NCBI GenBank assembly: GCA_024638915.1
Contig: JAHEJJ010000021.1
Coordinates: forward strand, 1 to 44,577
Direction of reading: 5' to 3'
Length of the DNA: 44,577 bases
Source of the DNA: Robiginitalea sp.
GTDB lineage: Bacteria; Bacteroidota; Bacteroidia; Flavobacteriales; Flavobacteriaceae
The notes beneath the pieces were generated by a model. That model had not been told where the DNA came from and searched no databases. It was given only the letters and a program-made list of their open reading frames with translations. How positions within the stretch are numbered: the first letter of the stretch is position 1; every line of letters starts with the position of its first letter. Positions 24,193 to 33,024 of the stretch are shown piece after piece. Both the position numbers and the translations under genes were made by a program.

Positions 24193-25398
24193 ATGTTCCT
24201 CACCTTTCCTAATTTCAATATATACAGCACGCCGCTGTTAGTACTTGTTAGCCAGGGAATAATTTTAGCCTTCCTCCTGCTTTTCAGATACCGCACAAAG
24301 AAAAATACATCCGACCTGTTTCTGGCCCTATTGGTACTCATCACATGTTATCACCGTACGACATATACCATAGGCTTTATGGACTGGTATGACACCTACA
24401 GAAATACCAAGATCAATTACTGGTTGATCTATCTCGGACTAGCAGTTGGGCCACTGATCTACTTCTATGTAAAATCGATCACCAGTTCAAATTTTGTCTT
24501 TCGGATAAAAGATGGGCTTCATTTTGTTCCGGTAATGGTCTATATGACCTATCGGATATTTATTTTCGCCTACGATGCGAGTCAGCCTGATTTTGCTGAT
24601 AGTCAGAACGGTTATTTAATGCAATTGCTGGAATTTGATTTTATGGGGTTTTTTTTTGAGTCGTTTTTTGTTGCACAGCACCTCCTATATCTCGCCTTTA
24701 CGCTTCAGCTTTACTACAGGTATCGCATCCTACTGCCTAAATATTTTTCGAATACCTATCGTTTTGAACTAAATTGGATACGTAACTTTCTTTTTCTCTA
24801 TGCGTTCCTGTTTGTTTATTCGGTAATGCAGCAGTTCGTCAACATTTCCGTCACTGAATTGAGTTGGATCCAGAAATGGTGGTACCAGTTCTTTTCGGCA
24901 ATAGTGGTGATCTATGTAGGGATTAAAGGCTATTTTACCGATACGACGACGCTTACTACGCTAGGCATCGACATTAATGCCGATACGAGTGTATTTTCGA
25001 CAGCAAACGACTACGGTACGCCAGCGGATCACTATAGCGCTAAGCTTCCTGACGAACTGAAATCAAAAATGTATAGGGTCAGGAATTATATGGAAGAACA
25101 GAAACCCTTTTTGAACCCTGATCTCAATCTTGTAGACCTGGCTAAGTTATTGCAGATGACCCGTGCTCAACTTTCTGAAGTGATCAATACCGGTTTTTCA
25201 AAAAATTTTAATGACTACATAAACCAATACAGGATCTCTGCCTTTAAAACTGCGCTCGATCAAGGTAAGCAACAACAGCTTTCCCTTTTAGGCATTGCTT
25301 TTGAATGTGGATTCAATAGTAAAGCGACATTTAATCGCGTTTTTAAAAAGTTTGAAAGGTCTTCCCCTTCCGAATACCTCAGAAGTAAAGATCGATAG
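24193..25398 (+). CDS. AraC-family regulator with multi-pass membrane N-terminus
   Basis: A 401-residue protein. Residues 1-260 contain about seven hydrophobic segments, including LLVLVSQGIILAFLLLF and AVGPLIYFYVK. Residues about 295-400 are an AraC-type DNA-binding domain (LNLVDLAKLLQMTRAQLSEV for the first helix-turn-helix, and GIAFECGFNSKATFNRVFKK for the second). Such membrane AraC proteins are common in Flavobacteriia and presumably sense an envelope or extracellular signal while bound to DNA. The target is unknown. The nearest candidate is the DoxX gene downstream, preceded by a long inverted repeat at 25414-25447. Confidence 0.88.
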   Translation: MFLTFPNFNIYSTPLLVLVSQGIILAFLLLFRYRTKKNTSDLFLALLVLITCYHRTTYTIGFMDWYDTYRNTKINYWLIYLGLAVGPLIYFYVKSITSSNFVFRIKDGLHFVPVMVYMTYRIFIFAYDASQPDFADSQNGYLMQLLEFDFMGFFFESFFVAQHLLYLAFTLQLYYRYRILLPKYFSNTYRFELNWIRNFLFLYAFLFVYSVMQQFVNISVTELSWIQKWWYQFFSAIVVIYVGIKGYFTDTTTLTTLGIDINADTSVFSTANDYGTPADHYSAKLPDELKSKMYRVRNYMEEQKPFLNPDLNLVDLAKLLQMTRAQLSEVINTGFSKNFNDYINQYRISAFKTALDQGKQQQLSLLGIAFECGFNSKATFNRVFKKFERSSPSEYLRSKDR

Positions 25399-25413
25399 TC
25401 TTTAGATACGTCT

Positions 25414-25447
25414 CAAATCGTATTTGATACTCATGATCAACGATTTG
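25414..25447. repeat. Inverted repeat between the AraC and DoxX genes
   Basis: CAAATCGT (25414-25421) and ACGATTTG (25440-25447) form perfect 8-bp arms separated by 18 bases, extendable by one wobble and one G-C pair. No T tract follows. The position, 60 bp before the DoxX start and right after the AraC stop, suits either an operator or a structured transcript end. Confidence 0.4.
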
Positions 25448-25506
25448 GGTCGCTACATATAAGACTTTCATGCAGTTTTGTGCTGACGAATCAAAACGAT
25501 AAAAGC

Positions 25507-26007
25507 ATGAAAAAGATTTTTAAGGTTTTAACCACACCCAAATCGATGGACCATTGGGCAGCCGATCTTGCCTTTGCCATGATCCGATTCCTTTGCGGTA
25601 TGTTACTTGCACTCGGCTTTGGAGCCGACAAATTTGGTGTACCGTGGACAGCAGATCACCGGAACCTCGATCTCTTTGAAGTGGCCGCCTGGTTTCCGGA
25701 GGATGTTGCTTCATATGGCGGAATATTTGCCATCGCTCCAGTCTTCTTTGCATGGATGGGCGCATTTAGTGAGGCAATCGGAGGATTATTCCTCGCCCTG
25801 GGACTTCAAACACGGATCGCCTCCTTTCTCATTATGTGTACCATGATGGTAGCCATTTTTATGCAAAAATGGGATGGTGGTGTGTGGGGTATGTTACCGG
25901 CCATGGGATTTTTGTGGATAGCCATATACAACCTGTATCTGGGGTCTGGGAAATATGGTCTGGATTATCTTCTTGCCGATAAATTCATAAGGAGAAGCGG
26001 ATCATGA
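25507..26007 (+). CDS. DoxX family membrane protein (first of two)
   Basis: A 166-residue integral membrane protein with four hydrophobic segments, matching the DoxX family: IRFLCGMLLALGFGADKF at the start, a central FFAWMGAFSEAIGGLFLALG, and TRIASFLIMCTMMVAIFMQ. DoxX proteins are small and four-helix. They are variously linked to quinone-dependent oxidation, thiosulfate oxidation or redox homeostasis, and most have no proven role. The ATG at 25507 begins MKKIF; a GTG reading 27 bases upstream adds an unlikely polar leader. It is separated from the AraC regulator by a 108-bp gap and from the kinase/aminotransferase fusion by 180 bp. Confidence 0.85.
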   Translation: MKKIFKVLTTPKSMDHWAADLAFAMIRFLCGMLLALGFGADKFGVPWTADHRNLDLFEVAAWFPEDVASYGGIFAIAPVFFAWMGAFSEAIGGLFLALGLQTRIASFLIMCTMMVAIFMQKWDGGVWGMLPAMGFLWIAIYNLYLGSGKYGLDYLLADKFIRRSGS

Positions 26008-26078
26008 TGCCTAAAAAGTGATTTTTTCTCATCCGCGGCTTTTATAAAGACATAAAATTTAGATCATTTTAATATCAT

Positions 26079-26117
26079 AAATGCCTTGTGATAGATTAGT
26101 CGGTTCTAGGCATTTTT
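26079..26117 (+). terminator. Possible terminator after the first DoxX gene
   Basis: AAATGCCT (26079-26086) and AGGCATTT (26108-26115) form a perfect 8-bp stem with a long 21-base loop, followed by a run of five T (26113-26117). The long loop makes it weaker than a classical terminator. Confidence 0.4.
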
Positions 26118-26187
26118 CGATATCCGCCTAAAGGATTTTTGGCTTTCATCAGAATTGCCTTAAGTTTATTCAACAGATTTTAAGACA

Positions 26188-28443
26188 GTGGAGGAAATAC
26201 GGAAAATACTGGTAGATCATTATAATTTTAAGGAGTTCGAATTGGAGAGCCTGGAAGGATTTGAAGATCAAACCATGAAAGTGGTGACTTCCTTTCAAAC
26301 CTTCATATTCAAAAAACAGCGCTATTCTCAGGAAACACTTGCCATTATTGAAGCGGAGCATCGTGTTTTAAAACGATTGGAAACTATTAAGACCTATCTT
26401 TTTCCGAAATCAATCGCAACAGATAAGGGACTTTCATTTATAATCAACGGTAATTATATTCATCGGCTACTCACCTATGTGGAAGGAGAATTATTGGGCT
26501 CAGCTGACCAAACTTACGAGGTCTTAGAATCCTTTGGAATGATGCTGGCGACGATGAACCGCAGCTTGCAATCGTTAAGGGAACCATGGGTTGCCGCGCG
26601 AGAGAATCCATGGGATCTGCGCCATCTGAGTCTAAATCTTCCACTCCTTGAGCATATAGATGATCCTGCGGATCGGAGTTTGGTATCATATTTTTTTCTG
26701 CAATTTGAAGAGAATCTGTTACCGGTAGCTTCCCGATTTCGTAAGTCAATCTTACACAATGATGCCAACGACTGGAATGTAACGGTAGCCGGAGGCACTG
26801 TTAAAGGTATTTTCGATTTTGGTGATCTTGCCTACTCCTGGCTGATCAATGAAGTGGCAATTGGGATGACCTACATTATGATGGACAAAGCGAATCCACT
26901 AGATTGTGCCGTGCAGGTCCTCAGGGGATATCACGAAATATTGCCACTTGATGAGCCTGAATTGGATGCCTTATACTATTTAGTTGCCGCTCGCTTGTGT
27001 ATCAGCGTTTGCTATTCGGCCTATGGTAAGAAACTAAAACCCGATTCCGACTATATCACCATTAGTGAGAAACCTGCCTGGGACCTTTTGAGGAAGTGGA
27101 TAAAAATCAACCCCTTGAAGGCGAGAAACACTTTTAGAAGTACACTGGGTTACAAAACAGCATATAGCGTAGATTCGGACAACCTGTCAATTAGGAGAAA
27201 ACGAATCATAAGCAAATCGCTTTCAGTGAGTTATAAGATGCCTATAGCTATGGATAGGGCTGCTTTGCAATACATGTACGATGGCCGGGGCCAGACTTTT
27301 TTGGATGCCTATAATAATATAATGCTGGTAGGTCATTGTCATCCTGAGGTGGTTCGCGCTGGTCAGCAAATGATGGCCCGATTAAATACAAATACCCGCT
27401 ACTTATACGAACATTTATATCGTTATGGTGAGAGGCTATTGGAACGCTTCCCCGATCAGCTCAACAAAGTGTTTTTTGTAAATTCCGGAAGCGAGGCCAG
27501 CGATCTCGCCATCAGAATGGCCAGGGCATGTACCGCTAATCAAGGAGTTTTGGTAATAGAAAATGGTTACCATGGACATACCTCGATAGGTATGGAGGTA
27601 AGTCATTATAAATATGCTTCAGATGGCGGCACGGGCCAGGGCCCAGATATTATCGACACCCCCATGCCAAAGTTCTTTGGTTCAGGATTTATGGATGAAG
27701 CGGCATGTGGCCTTCATTATGCACAGATGGCTGCTGAACGCATGAGAAGTGCAGAGTTCAAACTCGCGGCGTTTATTGCTGAACCCGTAATGGGCTGTGG
27801 GGGTCAGGTACCGCTGGCAAAAGGATTTTTAAAAGAAGTTTACAGCCATGTGCACCATCTGGGGGGAATCTGTATTAGTGATGAAGTACAGGTTGGCTTT
27901 GGAAGACTGGGCGATGTCTTCTGGGGCTACGAATTGCATGAGGTTGTTCCGGATATAGTGGTTCTTGGCAAACCTATGGGTAATGGCCATCCGATGGGAG
28001 CGGTGATTACGACTGAGAAAATATCGGAAGGCTTTGAAAAAGGACCTGAATTCTTTAGTTCCTTCGGCGGGAATCCGGTGTCATGTGCTATAGGGCTGGC
28101 CGTACTCGATGTTATAGAAACCGAAAAGTTACAAGATCGGGCCAAAACCGTTGGGGATCATCTAAAAATGCTTCTGATTCGCCTCCAAAAGAAATACACT
28201 CAAATTGCCGATGTCAGGGGCCATGGTATGTTTTTAGGTGTCGAATTTGCGGATGCAGACGGTACCCCACTTACCCTTTTGGCGGAGAAAATAAAAAATG
28301 AATTACGGCAGAAAAATATCCTGGTTGGTACGGATGGGCCAGATGAGAATGTGATAAAAATCAAGCCACCCCTGGCTTTTAATCATGAAAATGCAGAGCT
28401 TTTAGTCAGTACCTTGGACCTCATTATGAACACTATTGTATAA
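26188..28443 (+). CDS. APH-type kinase fused to class III PLP enzyme (amino-alcohol kinase/phospho-lyase type)
   Basis: A 751-residue two-domain protein with a GTG start. Residues about 5-300 are an aminoglycoside-phosphotransferase-like kinase with the catalytic loop HNDANDWNV (His190, Asp192, Asn197) and metal-binding GIFDFGD near 207-213. Residues about 345-751 are a class III aminotransferase-fold PLP enzyme with [26 protein letters not shown] and the PLP lysine at 595 ([10 protein letters not shown]). In animals, hydroxylysine kinase (APH type) and phosphohydroxylysine or phosphoethanolamine phospho-lyase (class III type) act in sequence. A fused pair suggests phosphorylation of an amino alcohol followed by phosphate elimination. 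The substrate is inferred, not shown. It is flanked by two DoxX genes. Confidence 0.85.
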   Translation: MEEIRKILVDHYNFKEFELESLEGFEDQTMKVVTSFQTFIFKKQRYSQETLAIIEAEHRVLKRLETIKTYLFPKSIATDKGLSFIINGNYIHRLLTYVEGELLGSADQTYEVLESFGMMLATMNRSLQSLREPWVAARENPWDLRHLSLNLPLLEHIDDPADRSLVSYFFLQFEENLLPVASRFRKSILHNDANDWNVTVAGGTVKGIFDFGDLAYSWLINEVAIGMTYIMMDKANPLDCAVQVLRGYHEILPLDEPELDALYYLVAARLCISVCYSAYGKKLKPDSDYITISEKPAWDLLRKWIKINPLKARNTFRSTLGYKTAYSVDSDNLSIRRKRIISKSLSVSYKMPIAMDRAALQYMYDGRGQTFLDAYNNIMLVGHCHPEVVRAGQQMMARLNTNTRYLYEHLYRYGERLLERFPDQLNKVFFVNSGSEASDLAIRMARACTANQGVLVIENGYHGHTSIGMEVSHYKYASDGGTGQGPDIIDTPMPKFFGSGFMDEAACGLHYAQMAAERMRSAEFKLAAFIAEPVMGCGGQVPLAKGFLKEVYSHVHHLGGICISDEVQVGFGRLGDVFWGYELHEVVPDIVVLGKPMGNGHPMGAVITTEKISEGFEKGPEFFSSFGGNPVSCAIGLAVLDVIETEKLQDRAKTVGDHLKMLLIRLQKKYTQIADVRGHGMFLGVEFADADGTPLTLLAEKIKNELRQKNILVGTDGPDENVIKIKPPLAFNHENAELLVSTLDLIMNTIV

Positions 28444-28457
28444 TATTGTCAAAAAAA

Positions 28458-28474
28458 ATGTAATTTTATTACAT
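28458..28474. promoter_or_regulatory. Palindrome overlapping the promoter of the second DoxX gene
   Basis: ATGTAAT-TTT-ATTACAT is a perfect inverted repeat with 7-bp arms. It contains TAATTTTA (28461-28468), a one-mismatch -7 box, 25 bp before the ATG at 28493. A dimeric regulator bound here would block the promoter. Confidence 0.45.
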
Positions 28475-28492
28475 ATCCAATTCTTAAAACCC

Positions 28493-28870
28493 ATGACTAA
28501 ATCTTTAAAAACCGATATCGGTTTAGCGATTCTTCGCATCTTTCCATCGATCTTTATGCTTACCCATGGCTGGGGCAAATTCAACAATCTTATTTCAGGA
28601 AATTTTGAATTCGCTGATCCTATTGGAATAGGCGCCGCTCCTTCCCTGTTTCTAGCGGTGGTCGGAGAATTCGTATGCCCAATCCTTATTATAATAGGCC
28701 TGAAAACCAGATGGGCGGCCATTCCTGCTGCGATTACAATGTTTGTAGCGGCTTTTATCCATCATGGTGCAGATCCGTTTGCGGATAAGGAAAAGGCCTT
28801 TTTGTTTCTTGTTGTCTTTATTGTGATCATTCTGCTGGGCCCGGGAAGATTCAGTGCAGACCGGAAGTAG
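28493..28870 (+). CDS. DoxX family membrane protein (second of two)
   Basis: A 125-residue four-helix membrane protein of the DoxX family, with the N-terminal LRIFPSIFMLTHGWGKF, the second segment FLAVVGEFVCPILIIIGL followed by KTRWAAIPAAITMFVAAF, and a final hydrophobic helix (LFLVVFIVIILLGPGRFS). It is shorter than the DoxX protein at 25507 and only distantly similar, so this is not a recent duplication. I chose the ATG at 28493 for the normal family N-terminus; an in-frame start at 28436 would overlap the previous gene and the palindrome. It converges on holA with a two-base gap. Function unknown beyond a possible redox role. Confidence 0.85.
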   Translation: MTKSLKTDIGLAILRIFPSIFMLTHGWGKFNNLISGNFEFADPIGIGAAPSLFLAVVGEFVCPILIIIGLKTRWAAIPAAITMFVAAFIHHGADPFADKEKAFLFLVVFIVIILLGPGRFSADRK

Positions 28871-28872
28871 TT

Positions 28873-29877
28873 TTAGGCGATCTTGACTAATAATTCTTTT
28901 AATAAATCCTCCTGACTGAGGTTTTGAGCCCCTACACCCTTGCCTTTCATATCCATTTCACGCAGGTAGGAAACGATCTGGCTCACTCGTTTCATCGGGT
29001 AATTCCTGGCCGCGGTTTGGATTTCTGAAACAAAATATGGATTTATTCTCAGGCTACTGGCCACGTGCTTCGTACTATGGTCGTGTAACCCGTGGTACTG
29101 TAATAGTTGTGCAAAAAAGCTATGTAAAAGAGTGATGGTGACCACGAATGGATTTTCTTTTGGATTTCTGGCAAAATATCTCATGATCTTTGTGGCTTTA
29201 ACAAAGTCTCGTTCGCCAAGAGCTCTCCGGAGTTCAAAATTGTTGTAGTCTTTGCTTATACCTATATGTTTCTCAATCGTTTCCGGAGTGATTTCAGAAC
29301 CCTTTGGAAGCACTAACTTTAGCTTTTCCAGCTCATTATTGATTCGGCTCAGGTCGGTACCCAGAAACTCGACCAGTAAGGCTGCAGACTTATGCGATAT
29401 TGTATAACCTTTTCCTTTCAGCATCTTTCTAATCCAGTCGGCCACCTGATTTTCATAGAGTTTTTTGCTGTCAAAAATTACGGCATTTCCTTTAAGAAGG
29501 GTTTTATAGAGTTTTTTCCTTTTGTCGAGTTTGTTGAACTTGTAACATAAAACAAGAACAGTGGAGGTCTGGGGATTTTCAACATAGTCGGATAGTTTTT
29601 CTATCTGACGTGACAGATGCTGGGCTTCCCTGACGATGACCACTTGCCTTTCCGACATCATCGGATAGCGCTTCGCATTTCCAATAATATCTTCCATGCT
29701 GGTTTCTTTACCATAGAGAATGACTTGGTTAAAACCTTTTTCCTCTTCGGTGAGCACGTGTTCAGAAATAAAATGGGAGATCCGATCGATAAAATAGGCC
29801 TCATCGCCCATTAAGAAATAGACAGCGGCAATATTGCCCTTTCGTATATTCTCGACGATCTGTTTAACTTCCTCCAT
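28873..29877 (-). CDS. holA: DNA polymerase III subunit delta
   Basis: A 334-residue delta subunit of the clamp loader, which opens the sliding clamp. The N-terminal AAA+-like fold shows VYFLMGDEAYFIDRIS (about 19-34), and the middle contains YPMMSERQVVIVREAQHL. The C-terminal collar domain begins near 215 (RRALGERDFVKATKIMRYF). The delta subunit has no functional ATP site, as expected. Length is normal for the phylum. It is divergent from the HsdR-N-like gene, with 26 bp between starts. This pairing, holA next to an HsdR-N-like gene, is often seen in Bacteroidota, to my knowledge. Confidence 0.93.
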   Translation of the reverse strand: MEEVKQIVENIRKGNIAAVYFLMGDEAYFIDRISHFISEHVLTEEEKGFNQVILYGKETSMEDIIGNAKRYPMMSERQVVIVREAQHLSRQIEKLSDYVENPQTSTVLVLCYKFNKLDKRKKLYKTLLKGNAVIFDSKKLYENQVADWIRKMLKGKGYTISHKSAALLVEFLGTDLSRINNELEKLKLVLPKGSEITPETIEKHIGISKDYNNFELRRALGERDFVKATKIMRYFARNPKENPFVVTITLLHSFFAQLLQYHGLHDHSTKHVASSLRINPYFVSEIQTAARNYPMKRVSQIVSYLREMDMKGKGVGAQNLSQEDLLKELLVKIA

Positions 29878-29903
29878 CCAAAAAAAATAAAGACATTTGC
29901 ACG

Positions 29904-30350
29904 ATGCAATTATTGAACTTCCCGGCCTATGACTTCAGGGTCAAAAATAAGGAAAATAAGATCCTGATCTTTGATATCATCCGCAAAAAGTTTGTGGTGT
30001 TACAGCCTGAAGAATGGGTGAGGCAGCATGTGATTCGTTGGCTTATCGAGCAAAAAAAATTCCCGGCCAGCCTTATCAATGTTGAAAAAAAAATAACCAT
30101 CAATGGTCTCACCAAACGATACGACATTGTAGTGTTCACTCCAAACGGATCAATAGAGCTTTTGGTTGAATGCAAAGCCTATACTCAAAGGCTGTCCCAG
30201 GAAGTATTCGACCAGGTGGCCCGCTATAATCTACAGATCAGGGCCCGCTATTTAATGCTCACCAATGGTTTACAGCATTACTTTTGCAAACTTGATCTGG
30301 ATGAAGAAAAATATGCCTTTTTAGAGCAAATTCCTGATTTTAGACGTTAA
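29904..30350 (+). CDS. Stand-alone HsdR N-terminal-like nuclease-fold protein
   Basis: A 148-residue protein matching the type I restriction enzyme R N-terminal domain (HSDR_N_2). It has a PD-(D/E)XK-like core: RYDIVVF with Asp, followed by LLVECKAY with Glu-x-Lys about 18 residues later, then a helix SQEVFDQVARYN. The motor and specificity parts of a restriction system are absent here, and the family is commonly found alone in Bacteroidota. It is therefore more likely a housekeeping nucleic-acid protein than a restriction enzyme. A one-mismatch -7 box GACATTTG lies just upstream (29892-29899). The glycosyltransferase gene follows 12 bp after the stop. Confidence 0.85.
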   Translation: MQLLNFPAYDFRVKNKENKILIFDIIRKKFVVLQPEEWVRQHVIRWLIEQKKFPASLINVEKKITINGLTKRYDIVVFTPNGSIELLVECKAYTQRLSQEVFDQVARYNLQIRARYLMLTNGLQHYFCKLDLDEEKYAFLEQIPDFRR

Positions 30351-30362
30351 TTTGCATCCGTT

Positions 30363-31364
30363 TTGAATATTGCTGTCGTCATACTTAACTGGAACGGAAA
30401 AGCTCTTTTGGAGGAATATCTTCCCATTGTGCTCCAATACTCCGAAAACGCTGAGATATATGTAGCAGATAATGCTTCATCTGATGGGTCGGTAATATTG
30501 CTCAAGGAGAAATTTCCCGAGGTTCATATTATACAAAACGATATTAATGGTGGATTTGCCAAGGGATATAACGATGCACTAAAATATGTGAAGGCAGATA
30601 TTTACTGTCTTCTTAACTCCGATGTGGAAGTGACCCCCAATTGGCTGGATCCGATAGTACCTCATTTTAAAAACCACAAAGAGGTTGCGATTATACAACC
30701 AAAAATTCTTGACCTGAGAAAGCGTGATCATTTTGAGTATGCGGGCGCTGCAGGCGGGTTTATCGATATGTTCGGGTATCCTTTTTGCCGGGGACGAATT
30801 TTCCAGGCCATCGAAAAAGACCATGGACAATACGATGATATCAAAGAGGTGTTCTGGGCTACAGGGGCCTGTATGTTCATTCGGAAAGAAGTTTTTGAAG
30901 ACCTTCAAGGATTCGATGAAGACTATTTTGCTCACCAGGAAGAAGTTGATCTTTGCTGGAGGGCACAGAATCAGGGATTAAAGGTTCATTACCTGGGTCA
31001 TAGCCACGTTTATCATCTGGGTGGATCAACCCTAAGCAATATGAATCCAAAAAAAACTTATCTGAATTTTAGAAACTCCTTATTCTCTATCACCAAAAAT
31101 CTACCGAGAAGAAGAGCATTTCCGATTATTTTAGCTCGCCTCATACTCGACGCTGTGGCGGCATTCCGCTTCGTTTATCAATTTAAATTTAATCATTGTC
31201 TAGCTGTTTTGCGCGCACATCTCAGTTATTATCGCCAGTTTAGAAAAATGTATAAGAAGAGGGAGAAACGCAGTTTTCTCACAAAGTATTACGCAACAAA
31301 GTCCATAGTGTGGTCCCATTACGTAGATCAGGTAAGGAATTATGGTAAATTAGTAAAAGATTAA
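30363..31364 (+). CDS. Glycosyltransferase family 2
   Basis: A 333-residue GT2 enzyme of the rhamnosyltransferase-like group. The N-terminus MNIAVVILNWNGKALL, the nucleotide-binding VADNASSDGS, the metal-binding CLLNSDVEVTP and the acceptor-site VFWATGACMFIRKEVF are all present. A hydrophobic stretch near 250-275 (FPIILARLILDAVAAF) may attach it to the membrane. The start must be TTG at 30363: the upstream gene's stop is in the same frame only 12 bases before, and no ATG or GTG lies between. It probably adds a sugar to a cell-surface glycan. No other polysaccharide genes are nearby. Confidence 0.9.
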   Translation: MNIAVVILNWNGKALLEEYLPIVLQYSENAEIYVADNASSDGSVILLKEKFPEVHIIQNDINGGFAKGYNDALKYVKADIYCLLNSDVEVTPNWLDPIVPHFKNHKEVAIIQPKILDLRKRDHFEYAGAAGGFIDMFGYPFCRGRIFQAIEKDHGQYDDIKEVFWATGACMFIRKEVFEDLQGFDEDYFAHQEEVDLCWRAQNQGLKVHYLGHSHVYHLGGSTLSNMNPKKTYLNFRNSLFSITKNLPRRRAFPIILARLILDAVAAFRFVYQFKFNHCLAVLRAHLSYYRQFRKMYKKREKRSFLTKYYATKSIVWSHYVDQVRNYGKLVKD

Positions 31365-31460
31365 CTAATTTTGCCTCAGGCAGGATAGGTTATTCTATAA
31401 TTTCGCTTGTAATTATCTGATTATCTCAAAATTTTAAAACTTAATATAAGAATCATTATC

Positions 31461-32324
31461 ATGAAAAAAATTTTTTTAGGCTTTGTGGGGTTAGCCGTAC
31501 TACTATCTTCGTGTGTCTCACAGAAGAAATATGCTGATCTGGAAGCCCAACAGAAGGAGACACAAGATTTGTTAAATACTGCTACGGTAAAACTGAATAG
31601 TTGCCTGGAAGAAAAAGCAACCGCAGAAGCCCGTATGAATACTCTGGAGGATCAGAATGCATTTCTGAAAGCCAACAACCAGGAATTGATCAATAATATG
31701 GGTAATCTTACTACCCTGACCACAAAAGGCGCCGAAAATCTCGAAAAATCACTTGAGAGCCTTCAGGAAAAAGATCTTACCATTCGCAAATTGCAAAATG
31801 CGATAACACGAAGAGACTCGGTAAATCTCGCTCTGGTTCAGAGCTTGAAAGGAGTGCTCGGCAACCTGGATGACGAAGACATTGAGATCAGTGTGGAAAA
31901 AGGTGTTGTTTTTGTTTCCATATCCGATAAACTTCTTTTCAGAAGCGGCAGCTACAATGTAACCAACGAAGCCAAACAAGTACTGGGGAAAGTAGCCCAG
32001 GTGGTGAATAACAAACCAGATTTTGAATTCATGGTTGAGGGGCATACCGATAATGTTCCCTATCGCAGTGGTGTTCTATTAGATAACTGGGATTTAAGCG
32101 CAAAAAGAGCCACCGCAGTGGTAAGAATACTTCAGAATGATTTTTCAGTTGATCCTGGCAGGATGACTGCTGCAGCCAGAAGTTATTATGTACCGCTCGC
32201 CGGTAACGACAATGCGGCCGACAGAGCCAGGAACAGAAGGACCCGAATAGTTGTACTTCCAAAACTGGATCAGTTTTACAGCATGATCGAAGAGGGTATG
32301 AAAGATCCAGCGATCGCTGATTAA
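31461..32324 (+). CDS. OmpA-family lipoprotein with coiled coil
   Basis: A 287-residue lipoprotein (lipobox LLSSC, Cys18). Residues about 20-135 are a coiled coil (KYADLEAQQKETQDLL onward). Residues about 140-270 are an OmpA/MotB C-terminal domain with the peptidoglycan-binding residues intact: EGHTDNVPY (Asp) and NWDLSAKRATAV (Arg). It should link the outer membrane to peptidoglycan. A strong terminator follows. A paralogue with a degenerate binding site lies at 37399-38160 and shares the layout, including the ending pattern L-x-x-L-x-x-F-Y near the C-terminus. Confidence 0.93.
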   Translation: MKKIFLGFVGLAVLLSSCVSQKKYADLEAQQKETQDLLNTATVKLNSCLEEKATAEARMNTLEDQNAFLKANNQELINNMGNLTTLTTKGAENLEKSLESLQEKDLTIRKLQNAITRRDSVNLALVQSLKGVLGNLDDEDIEISVEKGVVFVSISDKLLFRSGSYNVTNEAKQVLGKVAQVVNNKPDFEFMVEGHTDNVPYRSGVLLDNWDLSAKRATAVVRILQNDFSVDPGRMTAAARSYYVPLAGNDNAADRARNRRTRIVVLPKLDQFYSMIEEGMKDPAIAD

Positions 32325-32347
32325 TTCGAAATAAAAAGATAAGTTCC

Positions 32348-32379
32348 AACCGCGGCCTTTCAGTCGCGGTTTTTTTTTA
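32348..32379 (+). terminator. Intrinsic terminator of the OmpA lipoprotein gene
   Basis: AACCGCG (32348-32354) and CGCGGTT (32365-32371) form a GC-rich 7-bp stem with a 10-base loop, followed directly by a run of T. It sits 23 bp after the stop and reaches the end of the convergent threonylcarbamoyl-AMP synthase gene. Confidence 0.85.
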
Positions 32380-33000
32380 CCAAAGATCGGTACTTCCCTT
32401 TCCAGGCCTGAGGACCACCGGCGTATCGCCCGTTAGGTCGACTACCGTAGAAGGTATATTCCCCCCATATCCTCCATCGATAACGGCATCAACCAGGTGC
32501 TGCCACTTTTCAAAGATCAAATCTGGATCTGTTGTATATTCAATAACTTCATCTTCATCTTTGATTGAGGTCGATATAATCGGGTGTCCCAATTCGCGTA
32601 CCAATGTCCTAGCTATGTTATGATCGGGCACCCGTATACCTACGGTCTTCTTCTTTTTAAACTCCTTTGGGAGGCGATTGCTTCCATTCAGGACAAACGT
32701 ATACGGACCCGGTAATGCCTTTTTAAGTATTTTAAAGGATGGTGTATCGATATGACGGGTATAATCAGAAAGGTTACTGAGATCTGCACACACAAAAGAC
32801 CAGTGATGCTGATGAACTTTTACGCCTTTTATCCTGGCCAACCGCTCCATCGCCTTGGGTTTGGTAATATCACAACCTAATCCGTAGACCGTATCTGTAG
32901 GGTAAATGATCAGGCCTCCCTTGCGCAAGATTTCTACCGCCTTATCGATAGCCTTTGGGTTGGGGTTTTCTTCATATATTCTTATCCGCTCTGCCTTCAT
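32377..33000 (-). CDS. Sua5/YciO/YrdC-type L-threonylcarbamoyladenylate synthase
   Basis: A 207-residue YrdC-domain protein. Members make threonylcarbamoyl-AMP from threonine, bicarbonate and ATP for the t6A modification at position 37 of ANN-decoding tRNAs. Visible landmarks are GGLIIYPTDTVYGLGCD near residue 29, KALPGPYTFVLNGSNRLP in the middle, VGIRVPDH, and PIISTSI. It lacks the extra Sua5 C-terminal domain, so it is TsaC/YciO-sized. YciO-type paralogues have weak activity, so the exact assignment between TsaC and YciO is open. It is 24 bp downstream of the uvrD-like gene on the same strand and probably co-transcribed with it. Confidence 0.85.
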   Translation of the reverse strand: MKAERIRIYEENPNPKAIDKAVEILRKGGLIIYPTDTVYGLGCDITKPKAMERLARIKGVKVHQHHWSFVCADLSNLSDYTRHIDTPSFKILKKALPGPYTFVLNGSNRLPKEFKKKKTVGIRVPDHNIARTLVRELGHPIISTSIKDEDEVIEYTTDPDLIFEKWQHLVDAVIDGGYGGNIPSTVVDLTGDTPVVLRPGKGSTDLW

Positions 33001-33024
33001 ACACCTGGGTTCAAATAAATGGAT

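Noticed and set aside
25507-28870. The two DoxX genes as a recent tandem duplication
   Set aside because: The proteins differ in length and share only family-level similarity, so a recent copy is not supported.
29904-30350. HsdR N-terminal-like protein as part of a restriction system
   Set aside because: No methylase, specificity subunit or helicase motor is nearby, and the stand-alone form beside holA is common in this phylum.
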